DNA of 41,718 nucleotides from Betaproteobacteria bacterium (GTDB taxonomy: Bacteria; Pseudomonadota; Gammaproteobacteria; Burkholderiales; Rhodocyclaceae), in contig SHNC01000114.1 of the NCBI GenBank assembly GCA_004295105.1, positions 1 to 41,718 of the forward strand, written 5' to 3'. Each line of letters opens with the position of its first letter. Position 1 is the first letter of the stretch. Of the stretch, positions 8,206 through 16,953 are shown in pieces. A program made the translations under genes and the position numbers. The notes under the pieces were generated by a model. The model ran no database searches and was not told the origin of the DNA. It saw only the letters and a program-made list of their open reading frames with translations.

Positions 8206-9465
8206 ATGCAAGCACCCCCCCGCGCCTGCGGCATCGACTTCGGCACCTCCAACTCCACGGTGGGCTGGCTGCGCCCCGGTTCGCCCACCCTGCTCGCGCT
8301 CGAGGACGACAAGCCGACGCTGCCGTCGGCGGTGTTCTTCAACGCCGACGAGGACACCACCTGCTACGGCCGCGCCGCGCTCGCCGAGTACCTCGAGGGC
8401 TACGAGGGCCGGCTGATGCGCGCACTGAAGAGCCTGCTCGGCAGCAGCCTGATCGATGGCCACACCGAGGTGCATGGCCGCGCGTTGCGTTTCCGCGACC
8501 TGCTGGCGAGCTTCATCGGCGAGCTCAGGCAGCGCGCCGAAGCACAGGCCGGGCGCCGCTTCGAACAGGCGGTGTTCGGTCGCCCGGTGCATTTCGTGGA
8601 CGACGACGAGGCCGCCGACCGCAAGGCGCAGGACACGCTGGAAGCGATCGCACGCCAGGTGGGCTTTCGCGAGGTGAGCTTCCAGTTCGAGCCGATCGGC
8701 GCCGCGCTGCACTACGAACTGTCGCTGGCGCGCGAGGAACTGGTGCTGATCGCCGACATCGGCGGCGGCACCGCGGATTTCTCGCTGGTGCGCCTGTCGC
8801 CCGAACGCGCCCGCAGCACCGAGCGCCGCGAGGACCTGCTGGGCAATGCCGGCGTACACATCGGCGGCACCGACTTCGACCGTGCGCTGAGCCTGGAGTG
8901 CGTGATGCCGCTGCTGGGCTACCGCGGCCGCATGAAGAACGGCGCCGAGATCCCGTCCAGCATCTTCTTCCAGCTCGCCACCTGGCACACGATCAACTTC
9001 GCCTACAGCCGCCAGGTGTGGGCCGACCTGCAGCACATCTACCGCGACGCCAGCTCCCGCAGCGAACTCGATCGCCTGTCGCGCCTGGTGAGCCGGCGCG
9101 AGGGGCACTGGCTGGCGTTGCAGGTGGAGCAGGCGAAGATCGACCTGTCGGCGGCACCTACCGCGACGCTGAGCCTGGACCGCCTCGAACCCGGCCTGAC
9201 GCACACCATCACACGCGAGGACTTCGCCCGCGCCACGCGTGCGCTGGTCGATCGCGTCGGCGAGTGCGTGGGCGAACTGCTGGTGCAGGCCGGCATCGAC
9301 CGCGACCGGGTGGACACCATCTACTTCACCGGCGGCGCCAGCGGCGTCGCCCAGTTGCGCGCGCGCGTCGCCGCCGAGCTTCCCGCCGCCCGCGGCGTGG
9401 AAGGCGACCTGTACGGCAGCATCGGCGCCGGACTCGCAGTGGAGGCGGCAAGGCGCTATGGCTGA
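8206..9465 (+). CDS. Hsp70 family protein, YegD-like
   Basis: 419 residues from ATG 8206; the frame extends far upstream only as the antisense of the phosphorylase gene. It has the actin/Hsp70 nucleotide-binding folds: phosphate-1 loop CGIDFGTSNSTVGW, phosphate-2 loop LIADIGGGTADFSLVRL and the adenosine motif IYFTGGASGVAQL, then GSIGAGLAVEA at the end. It stops after the ATPase domain and has no substrate-binding domain, as in E. coli YegD, so it is probably an ATP-dependent chaperone-like protein of unknown client. It ends eight bases inside the nudC gene, giving a likely two-gene operon. A J-domain-like protein at 1847 is a possible partner, but nothing ties them together. Confidence 0.88.
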   Translation: MQAPPRACGIDFGTSNSTVGWLRPGSPTLLALEDDKPTLPSAVFFNADEDTTCYGRAALAEYLEGYEGRLMRALKSLLGSSLIDGHTEVHGRALRFRDLLASFIGELRQRAEAQAGRRFEQAVFGRPVHFVDDDEAADRKAQDTLEAIARQVGFREVSFQFEPIGAALHYELSLAREELVLIADIGGGTADFSLVRLSPERARSTERREDLLGNAGVHIGGTDFDRALSLECVMPLLGYRGRMKNGAEIPSSIFFQLATWHTINFAYSRQVWADLQHIYRDASSRSELDRLSRLVSRREGHWLALQVEQAKIDLSAAPTATLSLDRLEPGLTHTITREDFARATRALVDRVGECVGELLVQAGIDRDRVDTIYFTGGASGVAQLRARVAAELPAARGVEGDLYGSIGAGLAVEAARRYG

Positions 9466-10330
9466 GCGTTCGATGGCACAGGCCCCGGTCACGGACACGC
9501 TCGAACCCGTGCAGCCGCGGCGCTGGCTGGCCTTTCGCGGCGCCGAGCTGCTGCTGACCGACGCCGGCACGCTGCCCGTGGGCGATGCACTGACCGCCCT
9601 CGGCGGCCTGCCGCTGCGCACCCAGTCGCTGGGCATGCCGGCGGACGCCGGCACAGGTGCCGGGCTGCCCTGCCAGGCAGCCGAACTGCCGGCCGATGCC
9701 GCACCGCCGCCGGGCGCGAGCTTCACCCACCTGAAGCGGCTCAACGACCAACTGCCCGACGGCCTGCGCCGGCTGGCGGCACGGGCGCTGGAACTCATCG
9801 AATGGGACCGCGCCCACCAGTTCTGCGGCGCCTGCGGCGCAGCGACGATGCAGCCGGGCGACGCCAAGGTGAAGCGCTGCACCAACCCCGCCTGCGGACG
9901 CGAGCACTACCCGCGCGTGTCGCCGGTGGTCATCGTCGCGGTGGAACGCGGTGACGAGATCCTGCTCGGGCGCTCGCACCATTTCGCGCCCGGCTTCTAC
10001 AGCACGCTGGCGGGCTTCGTGGATGCCGGCGAATCGGCCGAGGAAGCCATCCATCGCGAGATCGCGGAGGAAGTGGCGCTGCGCGTGCGCAACATCCGCT
10101 ACCTCGCCAGCCAGCCGTGGCCCTTCCCGCATTCGCTGATGCTCGGTTACCAGGCCGACTACGACGGCGGCGACATCGTCTGCGCGCCGGACGAGATCGA
10201 GCATGCCGACTTCTTCCATGTCGACGCCCTGCCCGCCTCGCTGCCCGGCCCGACGACGATCGCGCACTGGCTGCTGCGCGACTTCTGCATGCGGCACGGC
10301 CGGCCCTGGCCGCCGCGGCGCGGTGGCTGA
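9458..10330 (+). CDS. nudC: NAD(+)/NADH diphosphatase NudC
   Basis: 290 residues from ATG 9458 with AAGG four bases upstream, overlapping the Hsp70 gene by eight bases. The middle has a zinc ribbon with four Cys (C123, C126, C141, C146). The Nudix box follows as GFVDAGESAEEAIHREIAEE, with REIAEE supplying the metal-binding Glu; the usual Gly after EEV is Ala. The NudC-specific SQPWPFPHSLMLGY motif is complete. The enzyme hydrolyses NADH to NMNH and AMP and removes NAD caps from RNA. The AMP it makes would be a substrate for the phosphorylase encoded divergently, a plausible but unproven link. Confidence 0.93.
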   Translation: MAERSMAQAPVTDTLEPVQPRRWLAFRGAELLLTDAGTLPVGDALTALGGLPLRTQSLGMPADAGTGAGLPCQAAELPADAAPPPGASFTHLKRLNDQLPDGLRRLAARALELIEWDRAHQFCGACGAATMQPGDAKVKRCTNPACGREHYPRVSPVVIVAVERGDEILLGRSHHFAPGFYSTLAGFVDAGESAEEAIHREIAEEVALRVRNIRYLASQPWPFPHSLMLGYQADYDGGDIVCAPDEIEHADFFHVDALPASLPGPTTIAHWLLRDFCMRHGRPWPPRRGG

Positions 10331-10376
10331 GGCGCGGGACCGACGCTCAGTCGCTCGTGGGGCCGCCGGCCGGCGC

Positions 10377-11438
10377 TCAGCCGGCGGGCAGCAGCGCGGA
10401 CTCGAGCTCGACGCGGCCGGAAGCGTTGCCCATCAGGATCAGCGTCTGACCCGGTTCGATGCGGAACTCGTCGGGCGGATTGAAGTACATCTCGCGGCCC
10501 ACACGCACGCCCAGCAGCACATAGTGCGGGCTGCGGCGGCCCAGTTCGGCCAGCGTGCAGGGCTCGAAGCCGCCCGGCACGGTCACCTCCTCGATGCGGG
10601 TCTTGACCTCGGAGCGCAGCATCTCGTCGAGGAAGGACACCACCTGCGGCCGGATCATCGACGAGGCGATGCGCATGCCGCCAGTGAAGTCGGGCGACAC
10701 CACCACATCGGCGCCTGCCTTGCGCAGCTTGTCGGCGTTGCGCAGCTCGTGGCAGCGCGCCACCACCCGCAGCGTCGGGTTGAGCTGCTTGGCGGTGAGG
10801 CAGATCATCAGGTTGCGGCTGTCGTCGCCGGTGACGGCGAACACGCCCTTCGCGTCCGCGAGGTCGGCGCGCAGCAGCACGTCGTCGTCCGACGCGTCGC
10901 CCTGGATGTAGAGCAGCCCCGGATAGCGTTCGAGGAAGCGCTCGATCTCGCCCAGGTCGGTATCGATGGCGACGAAGCGATGGTTGGTGACCTGCAGCTC
11001 GATGGCCACGTTGCGACCGACGCGGCCGAAGCCGCACACGATGTAGTGGCTGTGCAGCTTGCGTATCGCCTTTTCCATGCGGCGCCTCCGCAGCGCTTCG
11101 TTGAGGTCGGTTTCGAGGAAGAATACCGTCAGGCTGGAAAAGATGAAGGTCACCGTGCCGAAGCCGGCGAACGACACGAAGGCGGCGAACATCCGTCCGC
11201 CGTGACTGTGGCTGAGATCGACGACCTCGCCATAGCCGACGGTGGTGATGGTAATCGCGGTCATGTAGAAGGCGTCTGACACGGAAGTGCCCTCGGGGCC
11301 GTAGTGCAGGAACCCTGCCGTGCCCACCGCGAGCAGCACCAAGAGAGCCGCCGACGCCCAGTAGATGCGGCGCAGCACGCGCGAGGTCGGCGTCGCCGCG
11401 CCGACCAGTTGTTGCCGCACATCGGTGATGCGCTCCAC
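10377..11438 (-). CDS. Two-TM potassium channel with RCK (TrkA-N/TrkA-C) domain
   Basis: 353 residues from GTG 11438, placed after a GGAGG-rich stretch; the frame runs to 11621 but the extra residues are Arg-rich and not channel-like. Two helices (about 26-46 and 83-108) flank a pore loop with the selectivity filter TVGYG at 66-70. The cytoplasmic part starts with the Rossmann motif CGFGRVGRNVA (about 135-145) and contains the RCK signature VVARCHELRNADKLRKAGAD. A TrkA-C-like beta domain occupies the last 80 residues. The layout is that of MthK/Kch-type ligand-gated K+ channels, regulated through the RCK ring by ions or nucleotides. It converges on nudC with a 46-base gap. Confidence 0.9.
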   Translation of the reverse strand: MERITDVRQQLVGAATPTSRVLRRIYWASAALLVLLAVGTAGFLHYGPEGTSVSDAFYMTAITITTVGYGEVVDLSHSHGGRMFAAFVSFAGFGTVTFIFSSLTVFFLETDLNEALRRRRMEKAIRKLHSHYIVCGFGRVGRNVAIELQVTNHRFVAIDTDLGEIERFLERYPGLLYIQGDASDDDVLLRADLADAKGVFAVTGDDSRNLMICLTAKQLNPTLRVVARCHELRNADKLRKAGADVVVSPDFTGGMRIASSMIRPQVVSFLDEMLRSEVKTRIEEVTVPGGFEPCTLAELGRRSPHYVLLGVRVGREMYFNPPDEFRIEPGQTLILMGNASGRVELESALLPAG

Positions 11439-11765
11439 CCCGGCCCCCTCCGCCCCGCACGCGCTGCGACGTCCTGACGCCGAGCGGTGCCGAGGCTCCT
11501 CCCCTGCGCCGATTCTCCCACTGCGAACGCAGGCTGTCAGCCGCAAGGTACGGATGCCCACGAATGCGACGAGTCCGGTCCTGCACCTGGGACGCACGCC
11601 GCACGGCACCCGCCCCGTCATCGAAAAATTGATGCAGCATATTGATTCCTATGGCTTTTCCTGACAATCGACGGCTTGACGCCAGCGCGGTCCCGCTGCT
11701 AGGTTTCAAATTGCTGAACCTTTCGTGAGCCGGCCTCTGCCCGGCGACGCCACTGCGGACACACC
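11439..11765. other. Intergenic region between the channel and HExxH-protein genes
   Basis: 327 bases between two divergent genes. The half next to the channel gene is GC-rich and without structure I can name. The half around 11620-11730 is AT-richer and holds the candidate minus-strand promoter listed separately. No small gene with a good ribosome site is evident. Confidence 0.5.
11639..11667 (-). promoter_or_regulatory. Candidate sigma-70 promoter for the K+ channel gene
   Basis: On the minus strand, TTGTCA (plus 11662-11667) is followed after 17 bases by CAATAT (plus 11639-11644), in an AT-rich patch of otherwise GC-rich DNA. The -35 matches TTGACA at five of six bases, the -10 only at three. 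It would leave a leader of about 190 nt before the GTG start. Confidence 0.28.
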
Positions 11766-12800
11766 ATGCGACGGAACGCCAAGCTCGATCACCACGTGGG
11801 CGAATCCCACCACGGCGAAGCCCACCAGACGGTGCGCCTGGGCGCGCGCCATGGAGCGCGCAAGTGTCCGCGCAAAGGCTTCCTGCGCCTGCTGTACGTG
11901 GCCGCCGTGATGTTCTCGATCGTCCCCGGCAAGCCGGCACGCGCCACCGTGGAGCACAAGCTCTCGCATGGCTCGGCGCCGTCACTGCGCATCTCGCCCG
12001 AGGGCTGGGGCGAAACCTCCCTCGACGATCTGAAGCTGGTGCTCGACGCGGTGGCGGCCGAGCTGGCGCCGCGCTTTCCGCAGCGCCAGCTCGGTACCTT
12101 GCGCGTGGTCTATGGCGAAGGCGGGCCGATGGCCTTCTACGACAAGAGCGCCGATGGCGATTACGTAATCCGGCTCAGCGCCCGACATTCGCGCTGGCAC
12201 CAGTTCGTCTATCAGTTCTCGCACGAGCTGTGCCACCTGTACTCGAACTTCGACAACAAGCACGCCCGCCACGGCGAGATCGGCCACAGCAATCAGTGGT
12301 TCGAGGAGAGCGTGTGCGAGGCGGCGGCCCTGTACACCGTGCGCCGGCTGGCCGAGCGCTGGGAAACCGAGCCACCGGCGCCGCAGTTCGCGGGCTACGG
12401 CGCGACGCTGCGGGCGCTGGCCGACTACCTGCTCAACGAGCCGCACCGGCACCTGTCGTCGTCGACCTCGCTGGCCTCGTGGTTCCGTTCGAACCAGTCG
12501 GAACTCGAGGAGAGCCCCTACCTTCGGGACAAGAACGAAGTGGTGGCGAACCGCATGCTGCCGCTGTTCGAGCAGAACCCCGAGGCCGTGGGCGCGATCG
12601 GCTACCTGAACCACGACCCGGAAGACGCCGGGCGCAACTTCGAGGACTACCTGCGCGCCTGGAAGGAGGCCTGCCCGCCGACCCAGCGCGGCGTGGTGCA
12701 ACAGGTCATTGCGCTGTTCGGCGCCGACGCATCAGGACAAACGGAAACCGCCACGCCTGCGGTCCCTTCCGGATTGCTGCTTGCGCGCAACACGCGCTGA
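11766..12800 (+). CDS. Exported or membrane-anchored HExxH putative metallopeptidase
   Basis: 344 residues. A basic N-terminus is followed by one hydrophobic segment (LLYVAAVMFSIVPGKPARA, about residues 42-60), suggesting a signal peptide or anchor; the true start may lie downstream of ATG 11766, which lacks a clear ribosome site. The core has FSHELCHLYSNF with HExxH at 153-157, and 23 residues later WFEESVCEAAALY (E180/E181), the arrangement of a gluzincin whose third zinc ligand is a Glu. That supports a zinc peptidase fold, but I do not recognise the family and no substrate can be named. The gene stands alone. Confidence 0.65.
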   Translation: MRRNAKLDHHVGESHHGEAHQTVRLGARHGARKCPRKGFLRLLYVAAVMFSIVPGKPARATVEHKLSHGSAPSLRISPEGWGETSLDDLKLVLDAVAAELAPRFPQRQLGTLRVVYGEGGPMAFYDKSADGDYVIRLSARHSRWHQFVYQFSHELCHLYSNFDNKHARHGEIGHSNQWFEESVCEAAALYTVRRLAERWETEPPAPQFAGYGATLRALADYLLNEPHRHLSSSTSLASWFRSNQSELEESPYLRDKNEVVANRMLPLFEQNPEAVGAIGYLNHDPEDAGRNFEDYLRAWKEACPPTQRGVVQQVIALFGADASGQTETATPAVPSGLLLARNTR

Positions 12801-12887
12801 AATCGCGGACGGAGACCGCCGGGTGGCGGATTGGAGTGGCCTCGGCGTCAACAACGTGCCGGCGAGGCCCTCTTTCGAACGTCGACC

Positions 12888-13325
12888 TCACCAGTGATCA
12901 CGACCCGCCTGGTCGTAGATGCTGAAGCGGGTATCCTTGGTATCCAGCAGTTCGAGACGGCCCATGGGCAGCGACTCGGGCCCTGCGCGACCCGCCTGTC
13001 CGCTCATTGCCGTCGACGCCTTCGAGGCCTCGTATTCCGCCGCGATGTGATAGACGCTGTAACGTGTATCACTCGGCCAGGCGGTGATGTCGGTGTCGCC
13101 CTTGCCCATCGGCAGCGATTCGGGCCCGGCGCGTCCTGCCTGGCCGGACTCCATACCCGCGGCCTTCATCGCATCGTTCTCCGCGGCGATGTGATAAATG
13201 CTGTAGCGCAGATCTCCGCTGAAACGGTCGGAATCGGCCAGGCCGCCGCCCGATGCGGTGCCCGACAGACCGAGCAACGCGATGGCTGCCAAGGTTGGCA
13301 GCACGGTTTGCCTCAAGCTTCTCAT
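12888..13325 (-). CDS. Small secreted protein with two 48-residue repeats, unknown function
   Basis: 145 residues from ATG 13325, with GGGAG about 8 nt upstream. A signal peptide is clear (RQTVLPTLAAIALLGLSGTA, cleavage near TASG). The mature protein has two copies of a unit that starts RYSIYHIAAE or RYSVYHIAAE and contains SGQAGRAGPESLPMG, with starts exactly 48 residues apart; a third partial copy (RFSIYDQAGRDHW) ends the protein. I know no named family for this. The exact conservation of SGQAGRAGPESLPMG against a variable first half suggests functional constraint on that part, or recent duplication. It is monocistronic, with a long upstream region. Confidence 0.65.
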   Translation of the reverse strand: MRSLRQTVLPTLAAIALLGLSGTASGGGLADSDRFSGDLRYSIYHIAAENDAMKAAGMESGQAGRAGPESLPMGKGDTDITAWPSDTRYSVYHIAAEYEASKASTAMSGQAGRAGPESLPMGRLELLDTKDTRFSIYDQAGRDHW

Positions 13326-13708
13326 GATGGTTCTCCCGGAAGAGGTTCCCCTGCCGTGACGGACACGATGGCCGTCGATCGTTCCCCGACGCGGACGCGC
13401 TGTCGTACGTGAGCACGCGCACTTCCACCGATCGGGCCTCCCTGGATGTGTTGGACACCTCAGCCCGGCATCGCTGAAACCGGACAGGCAGCGCGCCGAC
13501 GCGTTCGCAATCACGGTCGACAAACTGCCGTTGAGGATAGCTTCACTATAGTTCCGTTCCGTTGCAAAGCCAGATGAAAATGCGAATCGCAAGCATTACC
13601 TGCTAACTGTTCGGCATCGGGTGCAGGAATGCTGTCATCGACACCGCGGGCGCCGGCCCCGATCCTGCCGGCTGCCGGTCGCCTGCTCGCCTCCAGGAGC
13701 GCGATGAC
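13326..13708. other. 383-base intergenic region upstream of the repeat protein
   Basis: No convincing gene. Reading toward the repeat-protein gene (minus strand), there is an AT-richer patch around 13540-13600 with GGAACGGAACTATAGTG, which could hold promoter elements, and then a long GC-rich leader of about 200 nt. The part near 13610-13700 lies just downstream of the TIR gene's stop and contains CCGGC/GCCGG-rich short inverted repeats without a T run. An open frame on the minus strand continues through the leader but has no ribosome site or recognisable protein. Confidence 0.4.
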
Positions 13709-14656
13709 TCAGTGACGCCGCAGCACGAAATGCACCGCCGGACTCGGGCTGATGCCACCGCGGCTGTCGAGCGTGAAGCGGATGCCACCCTCGGCGCGCT
13801 CACCGACATAACGGTGCACGAGCTCGCGCGGCGGCGCATCTCCCGCCATCTCGGTGCTGCGGGTGATGAACTGCAACTGGCCATCACGGACTTCGCCCGA
13901 CTCGATGCTGCGCGGCACGCCGAGAAAGCTCGCGCTGCCGCTGACGATGCCGTCACGGATGGCGAGCTCGAATCGTTCGTCCAGCGCCACGCCCCAAGGG
14001 TATTCGACCCGCCCTACCCAGGCGCCGTCGAGCGCCACTACGGCGGGCGGTTCGTCGATGCGGCCCGCGAACAGGAGGGCCACAATGCCAGCCGCGAGGG
14101 CGACCCCGAGCGCCAGCAGATGGCGCCGGCGCACGCGGGCGGCGGGAAGCGCCGCCGCCCGCGCCTCGTCCGCGAGCCGACCGGCACGGTTCGCGCCCGC
14201 GTCGAGCAGGGGCTGCAGGGCGGCCTGCAGCGCCCCGATATCACTCCTCCACGAGGCGTCGCGCAGCGCCAGCGCCTGGCGCGCGGCCAAGGGCCGAATC
14301 GGCGCCGGCAGCGCTTCTGCGGCCGGCATCGTCGCGCCACCAACCAGCACCGGCAGCAGCGGCTTGCGCAACGCCAGCGCGCCCTCGATCTCGCGCCGCA
14401 CGAAATCGTCCTCGTGATCGAGGCGGCGTTGGCCGGCCGAGCTGGACTCGAGCCAGCCGGGGCCGATCACCACCAGCACCGCTGCGACCTGGTCCAGACC
14501 GCGCTGGATGACCTGGGCAAAGTCTTCGCCGGGCGGGATGTCGTCCACATCGCGAAACACGCTGCCTTCGCCATAGATGCTTTCGAGCGCATCGGTCAGG
14601 CGTCCGGCGAAACCGGCGCTGTCCTCGCGGCGGTAGGAAACGAACAGACGGGCCAT
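13709..14656 (-). CDS. TIR-domain protein with a membrane helix and C-terminal beta domain
   Basis: 315 residues from ATG 14656 with GAGAGG four bases upstream. Residues 1-135 are a TIR domain: MARLFVSYRREDSAGFAGRL, FRDVDDIPPGEDFAQVI, LVVIGPGWL and FVRREIEGALALRKPLLPVL, the usual order of box 1, BB loop, box 2 and the Glu-bearing helix. A single hydrophobic helix (about 178-197, LLALGVALAAGIVALLFAG) separates it from a soluble C-terminal domain of about 110 residues that begins LDGAWVGRVEYPWG and looks beta-rich. The TIR side should be cytosolic. Bacterial TIR domains can cleave NAD or act as scaffolds; whether this one is a defence effector is unknown, and no partner gene is adjacent. Confidence 0.8.
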   Translation of the reverse strand: MARLFVSYRREDSAGFAGRLTDALESIYGEGSVFRDVDDIPPGEDFAQVIQRGLDQVAAVLVVIGPGWLESSSAGQRRLDHEDDFVRREIEGALALRKPLLPVLVGGATMPAAEALPAPIRPLAARQALALRDASWRSDIGALQAALQPLLDAGANRAGRLADEARAAALPAARVRRRHLLALGVALAAGIVALLFAGRIDEPPAVVALDGAWVGRVEYPWGVALDERFELAIRDGIVSGSASFLGVPRSIESGEVRDGQLQFITRSTEMAGDAPPRELVHRYVGERAEGGIRFTLDSRGGISPSPAVHFVLRRH

Positions 14657-14805
14657 CGTTCCTCTCCAGGCAGGTGGAAACCGATTGCGATCCTACCGCG
14701 TGCCGCCGCCGACGCGGGGAAGACACACTGCCGCCGATGCGTCATGACGCCCGGCAGGGGACGCCGGACCGCAATTGCGGTCGAAGGCCGCCCCGGGCGT
14801 GACGC

Positions 14806-15834
14806 CTATCGTGGAACGGGATTGTCGGTGACGCGGAAGCGCAAGGTGCCGATCATCTGGCCGGCGTCGGTGAGCACCTTCACCTGCCAGCGCCCCTGCG
14901 GCTGCGGCGGGAAGTTCTGCTTGTGCGTCCATGCACGATAGCCTTCCTTGCGACCGCCGCGGATGTCGAGTGCGATGCGGTCGACCTCGACACCATCGTG
15001 CATCCACACGTGCCAGATGCGCTCGGTCAGGCCCAGCGGCGCGTTGATTGCCGTGTACGCGTAGAGACCCTGCGCACCGAGCTCGGCGACGCTCAGCTCA
15101 CGCAGGCGCTGCACCGGTGCGCGGCTGGCGTCGTCGATCTGCGTCGTCACCGCGACGTGGTGCAGCCACAGCGTGGCCGGCGGCACCCACAGGCGCAGCC
15201 ACCAGCCGGCACCGGCCAGAACCGCCATCAGGCCGACCAGCACCAGCCCGCGCCACCAGCGCTGCAGCGGCAGCGAGCCGGCGACGGTGGGAAACGACAG
15301 CAGTACCGCGACGCCGAGTGCCAGCTTGTAGCTCTCCGGTGTGGGAATCTGCAGGATCACCGGCAGCGCCGCGAGCAGCACCGCGAACAGGGTCAGCGTG
15401 TGGTAGCTGAGGTACAGCCAGCGCCGCGGTGCCAGGCGTCGGTAGTAGATCGGGTCGATGATGGACACCAGCGCGGCAAGGCCGAGCAGGCCGGTGAACA
15501 CGAGCTGGCCGCTGTTCCACGACGTGGTGGTGGCGAAGAAGGGCAACGCGAAGAACAGGCTTTCCTGGTGGATCAACTGCGTCGCGTAACGCAGCAGCGG
15601 TGGCGGCAGCGTGAACCCGAACCAGCGTTCCACGGTGCTGCGCAACACCTGCTCGAGCATCAGCCACACCCAGCTCACCAGCATCAGCACGGCGATGATG
15701 CGGGCAAAACCCTCATGGCGGTCGACCAGAAAGAAGCTGACCAGCCCCGATACGAAACCGAAGGCGGCGATCGCGCCGGGATAGCGGCGCACGAGCGCGA
15801 ACAGGCGAAGCAGGCGGGACTTCCAGAGGATCAT
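14806..15834 (-). CDS. DUF5924 family membrane protein with C-terminal DUF2914 domain
   Basis: 342 residues from ATG 15834; the frame is open to 15984 but the protein proper begins MILWKSRLLRLFALVRRYPG. About seven hydrophobic segments fill residues 15-225, then a soluble, probably periplasmic domain of about 110 residues follows. That domain includes LYAYTAINAPLGLTERIWHVW and WTHKQNFPPQPQGRWQVKVL, a pattern I associate with DUF2914, fused in DUF5924 proteins to this membrane part. No function is established. A 70-base gap separates it from the patatin gene upstream on the same strand. Confidence 0.75.
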   Translation of the reverse strand: MILWKSRLLRLFALVRRYPGAIAAFGFVSGLVSFFLVDRHEGFARIIAVLMLVSWVWLMLEQVLRSTVERWFGFTLPPPLLRYATQLIHQESLFFALPFFATTTSWNSGQLVFTGLLGLAALVSIIDPIYYRRLAPRRWLYLSYHTLTLFAVLLAALPVILQIPTPESYKLALGVAVLLSFPTVAGSLPLQRWWRGLVLVGLMAVLAGAGWWLRLWVPPATLWLHHVAVTTQIDDASRAPVQRLRELSVAELGAQGLYAYTAINAPLGLTERIWHVWMHDGVEVDRIALDIRGGRKEGYRAWTHKQNFPPQPQGRWQVKVLTDAGQMIGTLRFRVTDNPVPR

Positions 15835-15904
15835 CGATCGTGGGGCGAAAACGCCAGAGCGAAAAGAAGGTGGCGGCGGCGAGCCTTGCCGCGAACCCGC
15901 TACT

Positions 15905-16927
15905 TCAATAGAACATGCCGCCGATGTCCACCGACGAGCGCCGCCCGACCTCCCAGAAGTGGGCCGACAGCCAGTCGAACGCATGCGCCCGGCCGCGGTC
16001 GCGCAGCATCTGCAGGAAGGCGAGGCTGGTGGTGAGCTTCGTTTCGGCGGCGAGCTGGCTCATCAGCTCGTCGTCGGCGATGAGATGGAAGTTCAGCCGC
16101 TTCAGGCGCCGCTCCAGCCGCCCCAGCGGCAACACCGAGCGGCTGGCGTACTCGCGCGCATGGGCAAGCGAGCGCATCTCGCGCAGGAAGGTGGCGTTGA
16201 ACGCGAGGTCCATCTGGCGACCGCGGATCTCCTCCGCCGTGTGGGGCGTCTGGCCATGCAGCAGCGGGCTGAGCAATACGAGCAGGATGTCGCTCGCCGT
16301 ACAGTCGTACACCAGCGGGAAGACCGCCGGGTTGGCCGAATAGCCGCCGTCCCAGTAGGGCTCGCCATCGACTTCGATGGTGTGGTGGATCGACGGCAGG
16401 CAGGCGGACGCAAGCAGCGCCGGCACGCTCAACTCGCGCGTGCGGAACAGCCGCAGGCGGCCGGTGTTGGCATGGGTGGCAGCAATGAACAGCTTGAGCG
16501 GATTGCGGGCGCGCAGCCGGTCGAAATCGATCTGCGCGCTGACGATGTCGCGCAGCGGGTTGATGTCGAACGGGTTGAGCTGCGACGGCGAGAACTGCCG
16601 CGCCCAGTAGAGCAGCATCTTGACACCGGGCGCCAGGCCACCGTTCTCGGCGTCCGCGCCGGCGCTGAAGTCGAAGGGCGCACTGTTCGCCACCGCTTCC
16701 CAGAAGCGCGCGAGTGCTTCGCGCCCGCCGTCCCGGCCGCCCTTTGCCAGGCCGTCGGCGAGCACGACCGCATTCATCGCCCCGGCGCTGGTGCCGCTGA
16801 TGCCGTCGAAATCCAGACGGCCGTCCTCGAGCAGGGCGTCGAGCACGCCCCAGGTGAAGGCGCCATGGGCACCTCCGCCCTGCAGGGCAAGACTGATGCG
16901 ATTCGTGCTGCGCGGGCTGAAGAGCAT
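15905..16927 (-). CDS. Patatin-like phospholipase family protein
   Basis: 340 residues from ATG 16927 with CGGAG about 6 nt upstream. It has the patatin Ser-Asp dyad motifs: an oxyanion-hole loop LALQGGGAHGAF (about 13-24), the nucleophile elbow GISGTSAGAMNAV (S47) and the aspartate loop YWDGGYSANPA. There is no signal peptide, so it is probably cytosolic. Members of this bacterial clade act on phospholipids or other acyl esters; some occur with poly(3-hydroxybutyrate) metabolism, for which there is no evidence here. The gene is preceded by a palindrome that may be an operator. Confidence 0.88.
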   Translation of the reverse strand: MLFSPRSTNRISLALQGGGAHGAFTWGVLDALLEDGRLDFDGISGTSAGAMNAVVLADGLAKGGRDGGREALARFWEAVANSAPFDFSAGADAENGGLAPGVKMLLYWARQFSPSQLNPFDINPLRDIVSAQIDFDRLRARNPLKLFIAATHANTGRLRLFRTRELSVPALLASACLPSIHHTIEVDGEPYWDGGYSANPAVFPLVYDCTASDILLVLLSPLLHGQTPHTAEEIRGRQMDLAFNATFLREMRSLAHAREYASRSVLPLGRLERRLKRLNFHLIADDELMSQLAAETKLTTSLAFLQMLRDRGRAHAFDWLSAHFWEVGRRSSVDIGGMFY

Positions 16928-16953
16928 GTGGAACTCCGTAGGACGGGAAACGC

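Noticed and set aside
11439..11621. N-terminal extension of the potassium channel
   Set aside because: Arg-rich, no ribosome site, and not part of any channel family; GTG 11438 has a GGAGG-rich leader.
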